Program-made: the position numbers and the translations under genes | Shown: piece after piece, positions 27,202 to 36,399 of the stretch | Position numbering within the stretch: the stretch's first letter is position 1 | Layout of the letters: each line of letters starts with the position of its first letter | Notes under the pieces: model-generated | The model's input: the letters and a program-made list of their open reading frames with translations, nothing else | What the model was told of the DNA's origin: nothing | Databases searched by the model: none | Origin: Mariniblastus fucicola | Lineage (GTDB): Bacteria > Planctomycetota > Planctomycetia > Pirellulales > Pirellulaceae | Reading direction: 5' to 3' | Assembly: GCF_008087665.1 (NCBI RefSeq) | Contig: NZ_CP042912.1 | Span: 620,001 to 684,000, forward strand | Length of the DNA stretch: 64,000 nucleotides

Positions 27202-29082
27202 CTACTTCAACACTGCCTGGATATCCTCTCGACCGAGCAGGTAAGCAGACCGTTTTTCGCAGAACGTTCGCAAAGTTCCTTTTTCAGGATCCGTCGCTTC
27301 GAGGAACTGTTCGTAAGTCATCAGCTTGCGAGTGTCCTTCTTCACCTGATCCTGAATCAGTTTGCGAGCCGCAGAAACCGTTGGCTCCATGTTTTCCCAT
27401 TTCAGGTCTTTGGCAATCATTCCGATGTACTTCAGGTACTTCTGACGCAACTCCTCGTTGGCCAGCAGTTTGCTGCGAAGCGGCATGCGATCGTTTTCGA
27501 GTCCAACCAGTGGATCCAGCTCAACACCTCCGTGTCCGCCGCCTCCGCCACCCGGTCCGCGTTGTTGGCCGCCCTCACCACGTCCACGATCTTGCGGGCC
27601 TTCGCCTCGGCCACGACCACCACGCTCACGTTGTCGCGGATCGTCGCCTCTGCCGCGCTCGTCACGTCGCCCGCGATCTGCCTGGTTTTCACCAGTGCCA
27701 GGCTGTCCGAATCCAAATCCGAATCCGCCTCGTCCACCTCGCGCTCCGCCTGGACCACCGTGGCCTTCGCGGAACGCTTCGTTCATGTCGTGGGGTAAAA
27801 TGTGGAACTTGCCTTCCTTGTTCTGGTAGATGCTGTAGTCGCTGGCTCGCGTCCAATAGCCATCGCTGTTAACCACAGCCACATCGACAGCCAGGAACCA
27901 GAGCACTCCGTCGATATCAAGGATCGGATCGAGCTTCTCAACCAGTTGTTCCGCTGGAGTCTCGTTCAGGATCTTGCATAGTTCGATCAGGTCTTTCCAC
28001 GAGCTGTCTTTGTCTTTCGACTTGATCTCAAAACGCTCACGATAGGGCTCAATGTCTTCGCCCAGATAGCGTAGCCCGCCGTCGCCGCGAGGAGACCCGC
28101 TGACTTTCCAGCGAGCACCTTTTTTCGAGCCATAGTTTTCCTCTAGCAGATCCTTGTTGAACTGCTGGGCGTTGGCGTAAATTCCCCAGTCGCGCCCGTT
28201 GATGACGACTCGGACAAAGTTCACTTTCGGTGCTGCGATCTGTTTTCTTGCAAACTTCGAATACAGCAGAGAGCTCATCATCGTCGGATCGCCGTTGCAA
28301 TTGAGCAGATTGAGTGTGCGATAGCCGTAGAGTCGCTGGTCCTCATCCACCAGGTCGACCGAAAGGTTGAGCGAGCGTTTGTTGCCCGCCGGGATTGAAA
28401 AATACGACGACGCGCCGCGGAAGCGAACGCCAACTTGTGGATACTCTTTCCCGTCAACGGTTAGCAAGGCGGGAACTTCAACATCGGTCCGTTTGAAAGC
28501 GGCAAGTTCTTCTTCCCAATCTGAGTTTTCGAACTTGAGAAAAAGCGTCCGCAGCACACTCGGGTCATACAGTTCCGCATCTGGATAGTTCTCTACTTTT
28601 CTTGCCAGCACACGCTCGCCTTGAGTCCCCTTCGGGGTCGACATGCCGCCGGGTCCACCGCCTGGAGGTCCGCCTCGTCCGCCGCCTGGAGGTCCAAATC
28701 CGGGAGGGCCGCCGAACGGTGGAAAGCCACCACCGGGAGGTCCGCCTCCGGGAGGGCCATCAAATCCTGGGCCGCCTGGTTGGCCTTGTCCTTCACCCGG
28801 TGGTCCGCGTCGTCCACCGCGCTGGCCACGATTTCCCGCCGCAGGCTCATTTGACTTCAGAAACTTTCGCGCTTTCGCACGTTCCCGTTTGTCCAGCACA
28901 CCGTTTTCGTCGGCGTCGAACTGATCCATCAGCTCAACTTTCTCTTCGTTCGGTCCGCCCGGAGGCCCACCGCCCGGCGGTCCCTGAGCAGCGACTGGAG
29001 TCGTTACGACTGCCAGCCAGGAAAATGCGACCAGCAGGAACAAAGCATTTGGGATCGTCTGTTTTGCAAGATTAAAATTCAT
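27202..29082 (-). CDS. Secreted CotH-family protein kinase with EF-hand-like and Gly/Arg-rich segments
   Basis: 626 residues from the ATG at 29082. A signal peptide (ALFLLVAFSWLAVVTTPVAAQ) is followed by an EF-hand-like loop (DQFDADENGVLDKRERA), a Pro/Gly-rich linker (about residues 80-145, PPGGGPPGG repeats) and the CotH kinase domain: VGVRFRGASSYFSIPAGNKR, LNLLNCNGDPTMMSSLLYSK, YANAQQFNKDLLEENYGS, WFLAVDVAVVNSDGYWTRAS and FHILPHDMNEAF. Between HDMNEAF and LDPLVGLENDRMPLRSKLL sits a Gly/Arg/Asp-rich insertion of about 80 residues. CotH kinases phosphorylate secreted or surface proteins. It pairs with the DUF4956 gene 141 bp downstream. Confidence 0.88.
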   Translation of the reverse strand: MNFNLAKQTIPNALFLLVAFSWLAVVTTPVAAQGPPGGGPPGGPNEEKVELMDQFDADENGVLDKRERAKARKFLKSNEPAAGNRGQRGGRRGPPGEGQGQPGGPGFDGPPGGGPPGGGFPPFGGPPGFGPPGGGRGGPPGGGPGGMSTPKGTQGERVLARKVENYPDAELYDPSVLRTLFLKFENSDWEEELAAFKRTDVEVPALLTVDGKEYPQVGVRFRGASSYFSIPAGNKRSLNLSVDLVDEDQRLYGYRTLNLLNCNGDPTMMSSLLYSKFARKQIAAPKVNFVRVVINGRDWGIYANAQQFNKDLLEENYGSKKGARWKVSGSPRGDGGLRYLGEDIEPYRERFEIKSKDKDSSWKDLIELCKILNETPAEQLVEKLDPILDIDGVLWFLAVDVAVVNSDGYWTRASDYSIYQNKEGKFHILPHDMNEAFREGHGGPGGARGGRGGFGFGFGQPGTGENQADRGRRDERGRGDDPRQRERGGRGRGEGPQDRGRGEGGQQRGPGGGGGGHGGVELDPLVGLENDRMPLRSKLLANEELRQKYLKYIGMIAKDLKWENMEPTVSAARKLIQDQVKKDTRKLMTYEQFLEATDPEKGTLRTFCEKRSAYLLGREDIQAVLK

Positions 29083-29476
29083 TCGAGGTGCCAAGGCGTT
29101 GCCATGCATCCATGGGGTTTTGTTTGATGAAACGACTCACGATTGCCATCCTGTATTTTCTGCGGGGCTGTTTGACTAACACTCGTTTCCCCGAAACGTT
29201 CTGAAGCGGTTAAGGACTAATTGAATTTCGGGCTTGCCCGTCCACTAGAAAATTGGAGATTGCCCGGAATAGGCGAATTTCGGGACACTGCGATCGGTGG
29301 AGGAAATGTTCGAAACCCGAATGGCCAGAGCACCCGACTTGCCGATCGCGATCTGGCATTTGCTCGACTCGACGCTCGACAAAGCGACAGGTCTTCCCGT
29401 TACAATGTGTTCACCGCGACCAGATGGCTGTTGACGTTCACAGCCGCAGGTTTTCGTCCGGGTACAGGAGCACTCC
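29083..29476. other. Divergent intergenic region, cotH-like / ggt-like
   Basis: 394 bp without a supported gene. A possible -10 element TACAAT lies at about 29403-29408 on the plus strand, 70 bp before the gamma-glutamyltranspeptidase start, but the -35 is poor. AGGAG at 29466-29470 is the ribosome-binding site of the plus-strand gene. Two short direct copies of GAATTTCGGG are near 29224 and 29276. Confidence 0.4.
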
Positions 29477-31159
29477 ATGCGTTTTATTGTGATACTGCTG
29501 ATCGGTTTTCTTGCATCGCCGCTTGTTGCGCAGGACCGTATTACGGGCCAGCCATTTGCGACGCGCAGCGAAGTCATCGCACGCACTGGAATGGCGGCGA
29601 CCAGTCAGCCGTTGGCCACGCAAGTCGCGCTCGACATCCTGAAGTCCGGTGGCAACGCAATTGATGCCGCGATCGCTGCCAACGCCACGCTGGGCTTGAT
29701 GGAGCCGACGGGCAACGGGATGGGCGGCGACCTGTTCGCGATCGTGTGGATCGAGGAAGACCAAAAGCTCTACGGGCTCAACGCCAGCGGACGATCGCCG
29801 AAAAGTTTGACCCTGGAAAAGCTGCGGGAAGAGATTGGTGATCGCGACTCGATTCCGGCGCTAGGTCCGCTTCCTGTTTCCGTTCCCGGTTGCGTCGACG
29901 GATGGTTTGAGTTGCACAAAAAGTTCGGCCAGCTTCCGATGGCAGACAATCTCGCGCCGGCGATTCGCTACGCCAAAGAAGGCTTTCCCGTTTCGGAGTT
30001 GATCGCCTATTACTGGGGACGAAGTGCGTTCCTGAAACGATACCCGGGTTTCGAGGCCACTTTTTTGCGGGACGGAAAGGCGCCGGCCAAAGGCGAGATC
30101 TTTCGCAATCCGATGCTGGCCTCGACTCTGGAGAAACTTGCAGAGAAAGGCCGTGACGAATTCTATCAGGGCTCAATCGCCAAAACGATTGATGCTTTTA
30201 TGAAACAGCATGGCGGATATTTGTCCTACGAAGATTTGGCGGCACATAAAAGCGAATGGGTTGAGCCTGTTGCGACGAACTACCGTGGCTACGACGTCTG
30301 GGAATTGCCTCCCAACGGTCAGGGGATCGCGGCATTGCAAATGTTGAACATTCTCGAAGCGTTTGACTTTTCGGAAATCGGATATGGCAGCACCGAGCAC
30401 GTGCACAACTTTGTTGAAGCCAAGAAGCTTGCGTTTGAAGATCGCGCTCGACTGTATGCCGACATGGATTTTTACTCCACGCCGGTGGAACGTCTGATTT
30501 CGAAAGATTACGCCGCCGAGCGTCGCAAACTGATCAGGAAATCAGCAGCATCACGCTACGACGTCGGCATCACTCAGGGAGACACAATCTATTTAACGGT
30601 CGCTGACAAGGATCGAAACATGGTCTCTCTGATTCAAAGCAACTATCGCGGAATGGGTTCGGGGATGTGCCCCGACGGGTTGGGTTTTTGCTTGCAGGAT
30701 CGTGGCGAGCTATTCGATCTGACGCCTGGCCGACCGAATTCCTATGCTCCGGGTAAACGACCTTTCCACACCATCATCCCGGCCTTCGTCACCAAAGACG
30801 GAAAACCGTTTCTGAGTTTCGGCGTCATGGGCGGCGCAACGCAGCCTCAGGGGCACGTTCAAATTGTGATGAACATGGTCGACTTTGGGATGAACGTTCA
30901 GGAAGCCGGGGACGCGCCGCGGATCCTGCACACTGGCTCCTCGCAGCCGACAGGTGAGAAAATGAGAGACGGAGGAACGGTCTCGCTCGAGTCTGGATTT
31001 GAACGCAGTGTCCGCCGTGAGTTGGTCAAGCGAAGGCATCGGTTGACGCAGAATGTCGGCTCTTTTGGCGGCTATCAGGGAATTCAGTACGACGCGGAGA
31101 ACGACGTTTTTCTTGGTGCGTCGGAATCTCGCAAGGACGGACAGGCCGCGGGATACTGA
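29477..31159 (+). CDS. Gamma-glutamyltransferase family protein, secreted
   Basis: 560 residues; start ATG preceded by AGGAG at 6 nt. The N-terminal signal peptide is MRFIVILLIGFLASPLVAQ. Family landmarks: GMAATSQPLATQVALDILKSG, NAIDAAIAANATLGLMEPTG, GNGMGGDLFAIV, and the autoprocessing site with catalytic Thr370 in GDTIYLTVADKDRNMVS, followed by SNYRGMGSGMC. The usual TTHFSV motif is changed to DTIYLTV, but the nucleophilic threonine position is kept. GGTs hydrolyse or transfer the gamma-glutamyl group of glutathione and related compounds; in this subfamily the substrate may differ (cephalosporin acylase-like). Monocistronic. Confidence 0.9.
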   Translation: MRFIVILLIGFLASPLVAQDRITGQPFATRSEVIARTGMAATSQPLATQVALDILKSGGNAIDAAIAANATLGLMEPTGNGMGGDLFAIVWIEEDQKLYGLNASGRSPKSLTLEKLREEIGDRDSIPALGPLPVSVPGCVDGWFELHKKFGQLPMADNLAPAIRYAKEGFPVSELIAYYWGRSAFLKRYPGFEATFLRDGKAPAKGEIFRNPMLASTLEKLAEKGRDEFYQGSIAKTIDAFMKQHGGYLSYEDLAAHKSEWVEPVATNYRGYDVWELPPNGQGIAALQMLNILEAFDFSEIGYGSTEHVHNFVEAKKLAFEDRARLYADMDFYSTPVERLISKDYAAERRKLIRKSAASRYDVGITQGDTIYLTVADKDRNMVSLIQSNYRGMGSGMCPDGLGFCLQDRGELFDLTPGRPNSYAPGKRPFHTIIPAFVTKDGKPFLSFGVMGGATQPQGHVQIVMNMVDFGMNVQEAGDAPRILHTGSSQPTGEKMRDGGTVSLESGFERSVRRELVKRRHRLTQNVGSFGGYQGIQYDAENDVFLGASESRKDGQAAGY

Positions 31160-31392
31160 TTCGTGATCGATGTGCCCGAATGCGAGTTGGTGTTATAGAT
31201 AAGTCAAAATCCACTACTGTGAATTGACGAACACCAGTGATGAGTCGGCTTTTGCTTGCAGAATGTAGTTGCGATGCATAAAGGCTGTGTGAAGTTCGGC
31301 GATTGGTGCTAAAATCGTCACCCCTTCCATGCGGTTCAGGTCCCTCCACTGAATACCGGGCCCCAGGATCATCCCCAAATGGGTTTTCCCAG

Positions 31393-34300
31393 ATGATTGA
31401 TATTTCAATAATTGCGCGCGACCAAAATTTACCTCCAGAGAAAGTTCAGCGGACGATCGAACTGCTGGACGATGGAAACACAATCCCGTTTATCACCCGT
31501 TTTCGCAAAGACGAAACGGGCGGGTTGAACGAGGAGCAGATTCTGTCGATCAAGCAGCAGACGACGTCGCTCCGCGCCCTCGCGGAACGCAAAGCTTTCG
31601 TGCTCAAGTCGATTGAGTCCCAGGGTAAGCTGACGGACAAGCTGAAAATCGCGATCGACAAAGCCAGCACCAGCCGCGCGTTGGAAGATGCCTACCTGCC
31701 GTTCAAGCCGCGAAAGAAGTCGCGTGCGCAGGAAGCGCGCCAGCAAGGACTCGGTCCACTGGCCGAAGACATTTTTAACGGGACGGCTCCCGAAGTTGAT
31801 CTGGCGACCAAGGCGACGGAATACGTTCGCGTCGACAAAGGGCTGACTTCGGTCGACGATGTGATTCGCGGAGTTAGCGATCTGTTGGCGGAGCGTTTTG
31901 CGGACGACATCGAGTTGCGTCAGGAACTGCGGAAGGTGGTCAACGAGACCGGGAAGCTGACGGCTCTTTCGACGGCGCGGGACGAGCCGGAAGCTGGCAA
32001 GCAGAAGTCTGGCAACGAAGAAAAAGTTGAGACCAAGAGTGTCGCGATGCCTTCGTCTGAACAGGCTGGGCAGGCAGCGACGAAGACAGAAGAGACTGCG
32101 TCGGAGCCTGTGTCAGCTTCTGAACCGGTGGCGTCTGAAGAAACCGTTAAGTCGCTTCAGCCTGCGGATTCTTCTTCAACTGAGGCCGATGGGGACAAAA
32201 CAGAATCGGATGCGACGATCGCGGCAGTCGCTGAATCGAAGCCCGACGTCGAACCGGCATCGGATGCAAAAGCTGGTACAGAATCCGAGGCCAAGCCCGA
32301 GGCCGAAGTTAAACCTGAGACTGAAGTTGTGGCCGATGCCAAGGCGAAAACGCCGGTTGCGGCTGCTCCTGCGAAATCAAAGACCAAAAAGAAAAAGAAG
32401 AAAAAACGGCCGGTTGATGATCCGTACAAGGACTATCACAACTTCAAGCAGCCACTGAAAAAGTTTCCGCATCACCGGGTGTTGTCGATCAATCGCGGCG
32501 AGCGTGCGAAAAAGCTGAAAGTCAAAATCGAATGTGATGAGAATCGCGTCTTCGAACTTGCGACCAAAAAACTGGTCCCCGAAGATCATCCGTTCGCTGA
32601 TCATATGAAGACTTGCGTCAAAGACGCTTTGACTCGACTGGTGCTGCCGTCTCTGGAACGCGAAATTCGCCGACAGATGACCGAGTCCGCAGAGAAACAT
32701 GCGGTCGAAGTCTTCGCCAACAACTTGCGCAATCTGTTGCTGCAGCCACCGATTCGGAATCGCCGTGTGTTGGCGATCGATCCTGGCTACAAACGAGGTT
32801 GTTCAATTGCGATTCTGGAAAAGAATGGCGACGTGCTGCATTCGGATCATGTTTTCGTTGTCGGAAATCAGGCTCGGCGAGACGAAAGTCGCAAGCGAGT
32901 CGCCGAACTCGTTTCGCAATATTCGGTTGACTTGATCGCAATTGGAAACGGTGCCGCGTGTCGCGAAGCCGAGCAGATGATTTCGGATTGCATTGAGACT
33001 CATCTGACAGACAACCAGTCGATTCGCTATGTGATGGTCAACGAAGCCGGCGCCAGCATTTACTCGACCAGTGAAGTCGGACGTGAAGAGCTTCCTGATT
33101 TTACGCCAGCCATTCGCAGTGCCGTTTCGATTGGCCGTCGATTGCAGGATCCGATGTCGGAGTTGGTCAAAATCAGTCCGGCAAACATTGGTGTCGGGAT
33201 GTATCAACACGACGTCAGAGCGAAGCATCTGAGCGCGTCGTTGGATGACGTTGTCCAGTTTTGTGTCAATCGCGTTGGTGTCGACGCGAACACGGCCAGC
33301 CCTTCGTTGCTGTCGTACGTAAGCGGGCTCAATGCATTGACTGCCCGGCGGCTTGTCGAACACCGAAAAGAACAGGGCGGTTTCAAGAACCGGAGTCAGC
33401 TCAAGGAAGTCAGCGGCGTCGGTGATGCGACCTTCGTTCAGGTGGCTGGATTCCTTCGCATTTCTGGAGGCGATTGTCCGCTCGATTCGACTTCGATTCA
33501 CCCCGAAAGCTATCCGATCGCGGAAGAGATTATCAAGCGAGTTGATGCAACTGCGGAACAGCTGTTTCCGCAAGAAGCACGATTTGAGGTGGCGTCCGCT
33601 ACACCAGCGGCCAAAGATAAAGCTGCTGATGGCGGATTGGCAGCTCAGGCCGGCGAAGTGTCAGCAACGCCAGAAGTTGCGAAAGCTGATTTGCCAGCGG
33701 CGGATTCGACTGAACCAGCGAGTACTGAACCAGCGAGTAGTGGACCAGCGAGTACTGAACCTGCAAAGGCCGAGCCAACGGCTACTGATTCGACCGATGT
33801 CGATGTCGCCGCAGCTGAACCCGTAACTCCAGTGGCAGCGGAAACGTCATCAACCGAGGAAGCTGCTCCAGCGACAACGACAGCCGATTTGCCAACTGGT
33901 GCGGCTGCTGAAACAGCGGCTACTGAAACCACGGCTGCTGAAACCACGACTGTTTCGGATGCTGAATCAAAACCCGTTTCGCCTCCTTCGCGGCCCAAGC
34001 CTTCCCCGGAGTTGGTGGCTGCACGCAAGAAGCGACGTGAAATTGTGGAGCGAATTTCGAAGCTTGAGCTCGACAACCTGTCGACGGAAATTCCCGCTGG
34101 GAAACTCTTGCTGGCCGATATCGTACGCACAATGAAGCGTCCCGATTGGGACCCTCGCGAGAAGACTCGCAAACCAGTCTTTCGTCGCGGAATGCTCAAG
34201 ACGGATGAGCTACAGCAAGGGATGGAGCTGGAAGCTCAGGTCGTCAACGTCGTCGATTTCGGCGTCTTCGTTGACATCGGGCTGGGCGAAAGCTGCCTTG

Positions 34301-34713
34301 TGCACGTCAGCCAGCTTTCGAATCGATTCATTCGGGACCCTCAAGTCGTGTTTGCGGTCGGCGATGTGATTCGCACATGGGTGACCGAAATCGATGTCAA
34401 GAAACGTCGCGTTAAATTGACTGCGATTCGACCGGGGACTGAAAAAGGAAAGGGCCAGCGCGGTAGACGTCCGGCAAGAGGCGGTTCTGGCAACGAACGT
34501 GGCGCGGCCCGCGGTGGCGGTCGCAAACCAAATCGTGGTCGCGACAATAAAAAACGATCTGACTTCAAAAAATCATGGAAGCCAAAACCAAAGGCGCCGA
34601 AGCCGGTGACGCCAATTACCGATGACATGCTCAAGGGCGATGCTCCGATGACGTCGTTTTCAGATTTGATGCAGTTTGTTAAAAAGAAGCCGGACAACTC
34701 GGACGAGCAGTAA
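31393..34713 (+). CDS. Tex-family RNA-binding transcriptional accessory protein, enlarged
   Basis: 1106 residues from the ATG at 31393, against 720-800 in ordinary Tex. The N-terminal helical domain (LPPEKVQRTIELLDDGNTIP) and the central core are clear: the YqgF/RNase H-like part (RVLAIDPGYKRGCSIAILEK), helix-hairpin-helix motifs (LLSYVSGLNALTARRLVEHR, LKEVSGVGDATFVQVAGFLR) and a C-terminal S1 domain (GMELEAQVVNVVDFGVFVDI). Two low-complexity insertions rich in Ala, Glu, Ser and Thr occur at about residues 196-341 (ending in KKKKKKKRP) and 737-865, and an Arg/Gly-rich basic tail follows S1. Tex binds nucleic acid and affects transcription. Confidence 0.93.
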   Translation: MIDISIIARDQNLPPEKVQRTIELLDDGNTIPFITRFRKDETGGLNEEQILSIKQQTTSLRALAERKAFVLKSIESQGKLTDKLKIAIDKASTSRALEDAYLPFKPRKKSRAQEARQQGLGPLAEDIFNGTAPEVDLATKATEYVRVDKGLTSVDDVIRGVSDLLAERFADDIELRQELRKVVNETGKLTALSTARDEPEAGKQKSGNEEKVETKSVAMPSSEQAGQAATKTEETASEPVSASEPVASEETVKSLQPADSSSTEADGDKTESDATIAAVAESKPDVEPASDAKAGTESEAKPEAEVKPETEVVADAKAKTPVAAAPAKSKTKKKKKKKRPVDDPYKDYHNFKQPLKKFPHHRVLSINRGERAKKLKVKIECDENRVFELATKKLVPEDHPFADHMKTCVKDALTRLVLPSLEREIRRQMTESAEKHAVEVFANNLRNLLLQPPIRNRRVLAIDPGYKRGCSIAILEKNGDVLHSDHVFVVGNQARRDESRKRVAELVSQYSVDLIAIGNGAACREAEQMISDCIETHLTDNQSIRYVMVNEAGASIYSTSEVGREELPDFTPAIRSAVSIGRRLQDPMSELVKISPANIGVGMYQHDVRAKHLSASLDDVVQFCVNRVGVDANTASPSLLSYVSGLNALTARRLVEHRKEQGGFKNRSQLKEVSGVGDATFVQVAGFLRISGGDCPLDSTSIHPESYPIAEEIIKRVDATAEQLFPQEARFEVASATPAAKDKAADGGLAAQAGEVSATPEVAKADLPAADSTEPASTEPASSGPASTEPAKAEPTATDSTDVDVAAAEPVTPVAAETSSTEEAAPATTTADLPTGAAAETAATETTAAETTTVSDAESKPVSPPSRPKPSPELVAARKKRREIVERISKLELDNLSTEIPAGKLLLADIVRTMKRPDWDPREKTRKPVFRRGMLKTDELQQGMELEAQVVNVVDFGVFVDIGLGESCLVHVSQLSNRFIRDPQVVFAVGDVIRTWVTEIDVKKRRVKLTAIRPGTEKGKGQRGRRPARGGSGNERGAARGGGRKPNRGRDNKKRSDFKKSWKPKPKAPKPVTPITDDMLKGDAPMTSFSDLMQFVKKKPDNSDEQ
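33706..33765 (+). repeat. 15-bp tandem coding repeat in the tex gene
   Basis: Four consecutive 15-bp units encode STEPA, STEPA, SSGPA and STEPA; a second looser set of 15-bp units (AETAA/TETTA type) lies at about 33904-33951. Both are inside the second low-complexity insertion of Tex and could vary in copy number without changing the frame. Confidence 0.6.
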
Positions 34714-34722
34714 ACGACTCAT

Positions 34723-35205
34723 ATGAATTTCGACGACCAGCTGGAAAAAGCGATCGAGCGCGGCCAGCAGCGCATTACAAAACGAGAGCAGGATCGCAAA
34801 GAGAAAACGCTTAGCGCGGACGAAATCAAACGTCGGCACAATGATTTCCGTTTGCACCTTTCGGAGCATATCGAGAAATCGCTGAAGCGGCTTGCGGATC
34901 GTTTTCCCGGTTTTGAATACGACATTATCTACGGCACCAAGGGCTGGGGCGGTGCGATTCATCGCCAGGATCTGACGCGTGGACCGGATGGTCGCGCGGG
35001 TTCGTTCTTCTCGCGTCTGGAGCTTTCTGTTCGTCCCTTCAATGACTACAACGTCGTGAATATCGCTGGCAAAGGAACGATCGCGGACAAGGAGTTGTTC
35101 AGCTGGAATCACTTCGAGGACATCGACGAAGCGACCTTTGAGGGCTTCGAACAAAAGCTCAACAACTGGATGATTCAATTCGCCGAACAATTCGCAGCAA
35201 GGTAA
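34723..35205 (+). CDS. Hypothetical cytosolic protein of 160 residues
   Basis: Starts at the ATG at 34723, 9 nt after the tex stop, so it is probably co-transcribed with tex. The N-terminal 60 residues form a charged helix (LEKAIERGQQRITKREQDRK) and the C-terminal 100 residues look like a small alpha/beta domain (FPGFEYDIIYGTKGWGGAIH, SRLELSVRPFNDYNVVNIAG). There is no signal peptide and no known motif. The coupling to tex suggests a role near RNA or transcription, but this is only from position. Confidence 0.7.
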   Translation: MNFDDQLEKAIERGQQRITKREQDRKEKTLSADEIKRRHNDFRLHLSEHIEKSLKRLADRFPGFEYDIIYGTKGWGGAIHRQDLTRGPDGRAGSFFSRLELSVRPFNDYNVVNIAGKGTIADKELFSWNHFEDIDEATFEGFEQKLNNWMIQFAEQFAAR

Positions 35206-35208
35206 TTC

Positions 35209-36342
35209 ATGAAAGTTTTCTCGATCGCGATTCTGTTGCTTATCTCTTTCAGCGCAGCATCGATCGCAGAGGAGCTTGATGTCTGGTTTGGCACCGGTGG
35301 GAACAACGCCGGGCAACCGGCAGGAATCTGGCATGCGTCGTTCAACACGCAGTCCGGCGATCTTTCAGAATCGCGTCTCGCACTTGAACTCGTCGGAACG
35401 GGCTGGATCGCCTGGCATCCGAAACTGCCGATTATCTACTCGACCGCCAATGTGAACGGCAAGCCATCGGTGTGTTCGATCAAGGTCGCCGATGACAACA
35501 CACTGTCGATTCTTCAGACGGTTCAGATTAGCAACGGCTCCTGTTTTCTGACGACCGACCAAACCGGTTCCGTTTTGATTAGCGCCCAGTACGGTGGCGG
35601 AACCGTGATCAGCATTCCAATCGATGACGACGGTTTGCTGGAAGATTCAGTTCAGGAAATCAGGCACACGGGGGGTTCCAACGTCGTGCCTCGCCGCCAG
35701 AAAAGCCCGCATCCACACTACGCCGAAGTTAGCCCCGACAATCAGTTTGTCTTTGTGCCGGACCTCGGGCTGGATCAGTTAGTTGTCTATAAGCTGGACC
35801 TTGAAAACCAAAAACTGGTTGCGACAGAGCAACCTGTGGCGTGCGTCAAAGGTGGTGGCCCGCGGCACATGAAGATTCTCAATGCAACCAAACCTGACGG
35901 CCCGAACTTTGCGTTTGTGCTCAACGAACTGGCGATGTCGATGAGCTGCTTTGAGCTGCAAGACGGCGGGGCGATGAAGCTGGTTGAAACGGTACCGACG
36001 TTGTCCGAAGACCAGCGTAGCGGTGAAATCTTCAACAGTGCGTCCGAAGTCAGAATTCATCCCGGCGGAAAGTTCATCTATAGCGCCAATCGCGGCCACG
36101 ACTCGATCTCGGTGTTCCGGTTTGAAGCCGAAAGTTTGGAGCTTGGGCGAGTACAGACAGCTTCCATTCACGGAGCCTGGCCTCGCAATTTCAATCTGAC
36201 GCCTGATGGGAAATGGCTTCTCGCGGCAGGAGCTCACACGAACTCAGTGACAGTTTTTTCGATCGATGCCGAAACTGGAAAGCTGACCTATCAGAAGAAG
36301 TCAGCTTTTGTTCCGGGCGCGATTTGCGTTTCGATCAGATGA
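35209..36342 (+). CDS. Lactonase family protein (YbhE/6-phosphogluconolactonase-like beta-propeller), secreted
   Basis: 377 residues with a signal peptide (MKVFSIAILLLISFSAASIAEE). Seven-bladed propeller features of the YbhE family are visible: VWFGTGGNNAGQPAGIWHAS, HPHYAEVSPDNQFVFVPDLG, GGGPRHMKI, SEVRIHPGGKFIYSANRGHD and ISVFRFEAESLELGRVQTAS, followed by AWPRNFNLTPDGKWLLAAGA. The family contains true 6-phosphogluconolactonases and many uncharacterised lactonases; export makes a role in central metabolism unlikely, so a role on extracellular sugar lactones is possible. It begins 3 nt after the 160-residue protein gene. Confidence 0.9.
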   Translation: MKVFSIAILLLISFSAASIAEELDVWFGTGGNNAGQPAGIWHASFNTQSGDLSESRLALELVGTGWIAWHPKLPIIYSTANVNGKPSVCSIKVADDNTLSILQTVQISNGSCFLTTDQTGSVLISAQYGGGTVISIPIDDDGLLEDSVQEIRHTGGSNVVPRRQKSPHPHYAEVSPDNQFVFVPDLGLDQLVVYKLDLENQKLVATEQPVACVKGGGPRHMKILNATKPDGPNFAFVLNELAMSMSCFELQDGGAMKLVETVPTLSEDQRSGEIFNSASEVRIHPGGKFIYSANRGHDSISVFRFEAESLELGRVQTASIHGAWPRNFNLTPDGKWLLAAGAHTNSVTVFSIDAETGKLTYQKKSAFVPGAICVSIR

Positions 36343-36399
36343 TCACATTCGCAATGCCCGCGTCGCCGTCGCAGTGGATCGGCCTTGTTCGCTGCGGTT

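Noticed and set aside
26656-27798. 380-residue plus-strand open frame across the DUF4956 and CotH genes
   Set aside because: Antisense to two confidently identified genes and low-complexity where CotH is Gly-rich; no family resemblance.
28640-28780. Gly/Pro-coding repeats in the CotH gene as a separate collagen-like gene
   Set aside because: They are in frame within the CotH gene between its signal peptide and kinase domain.
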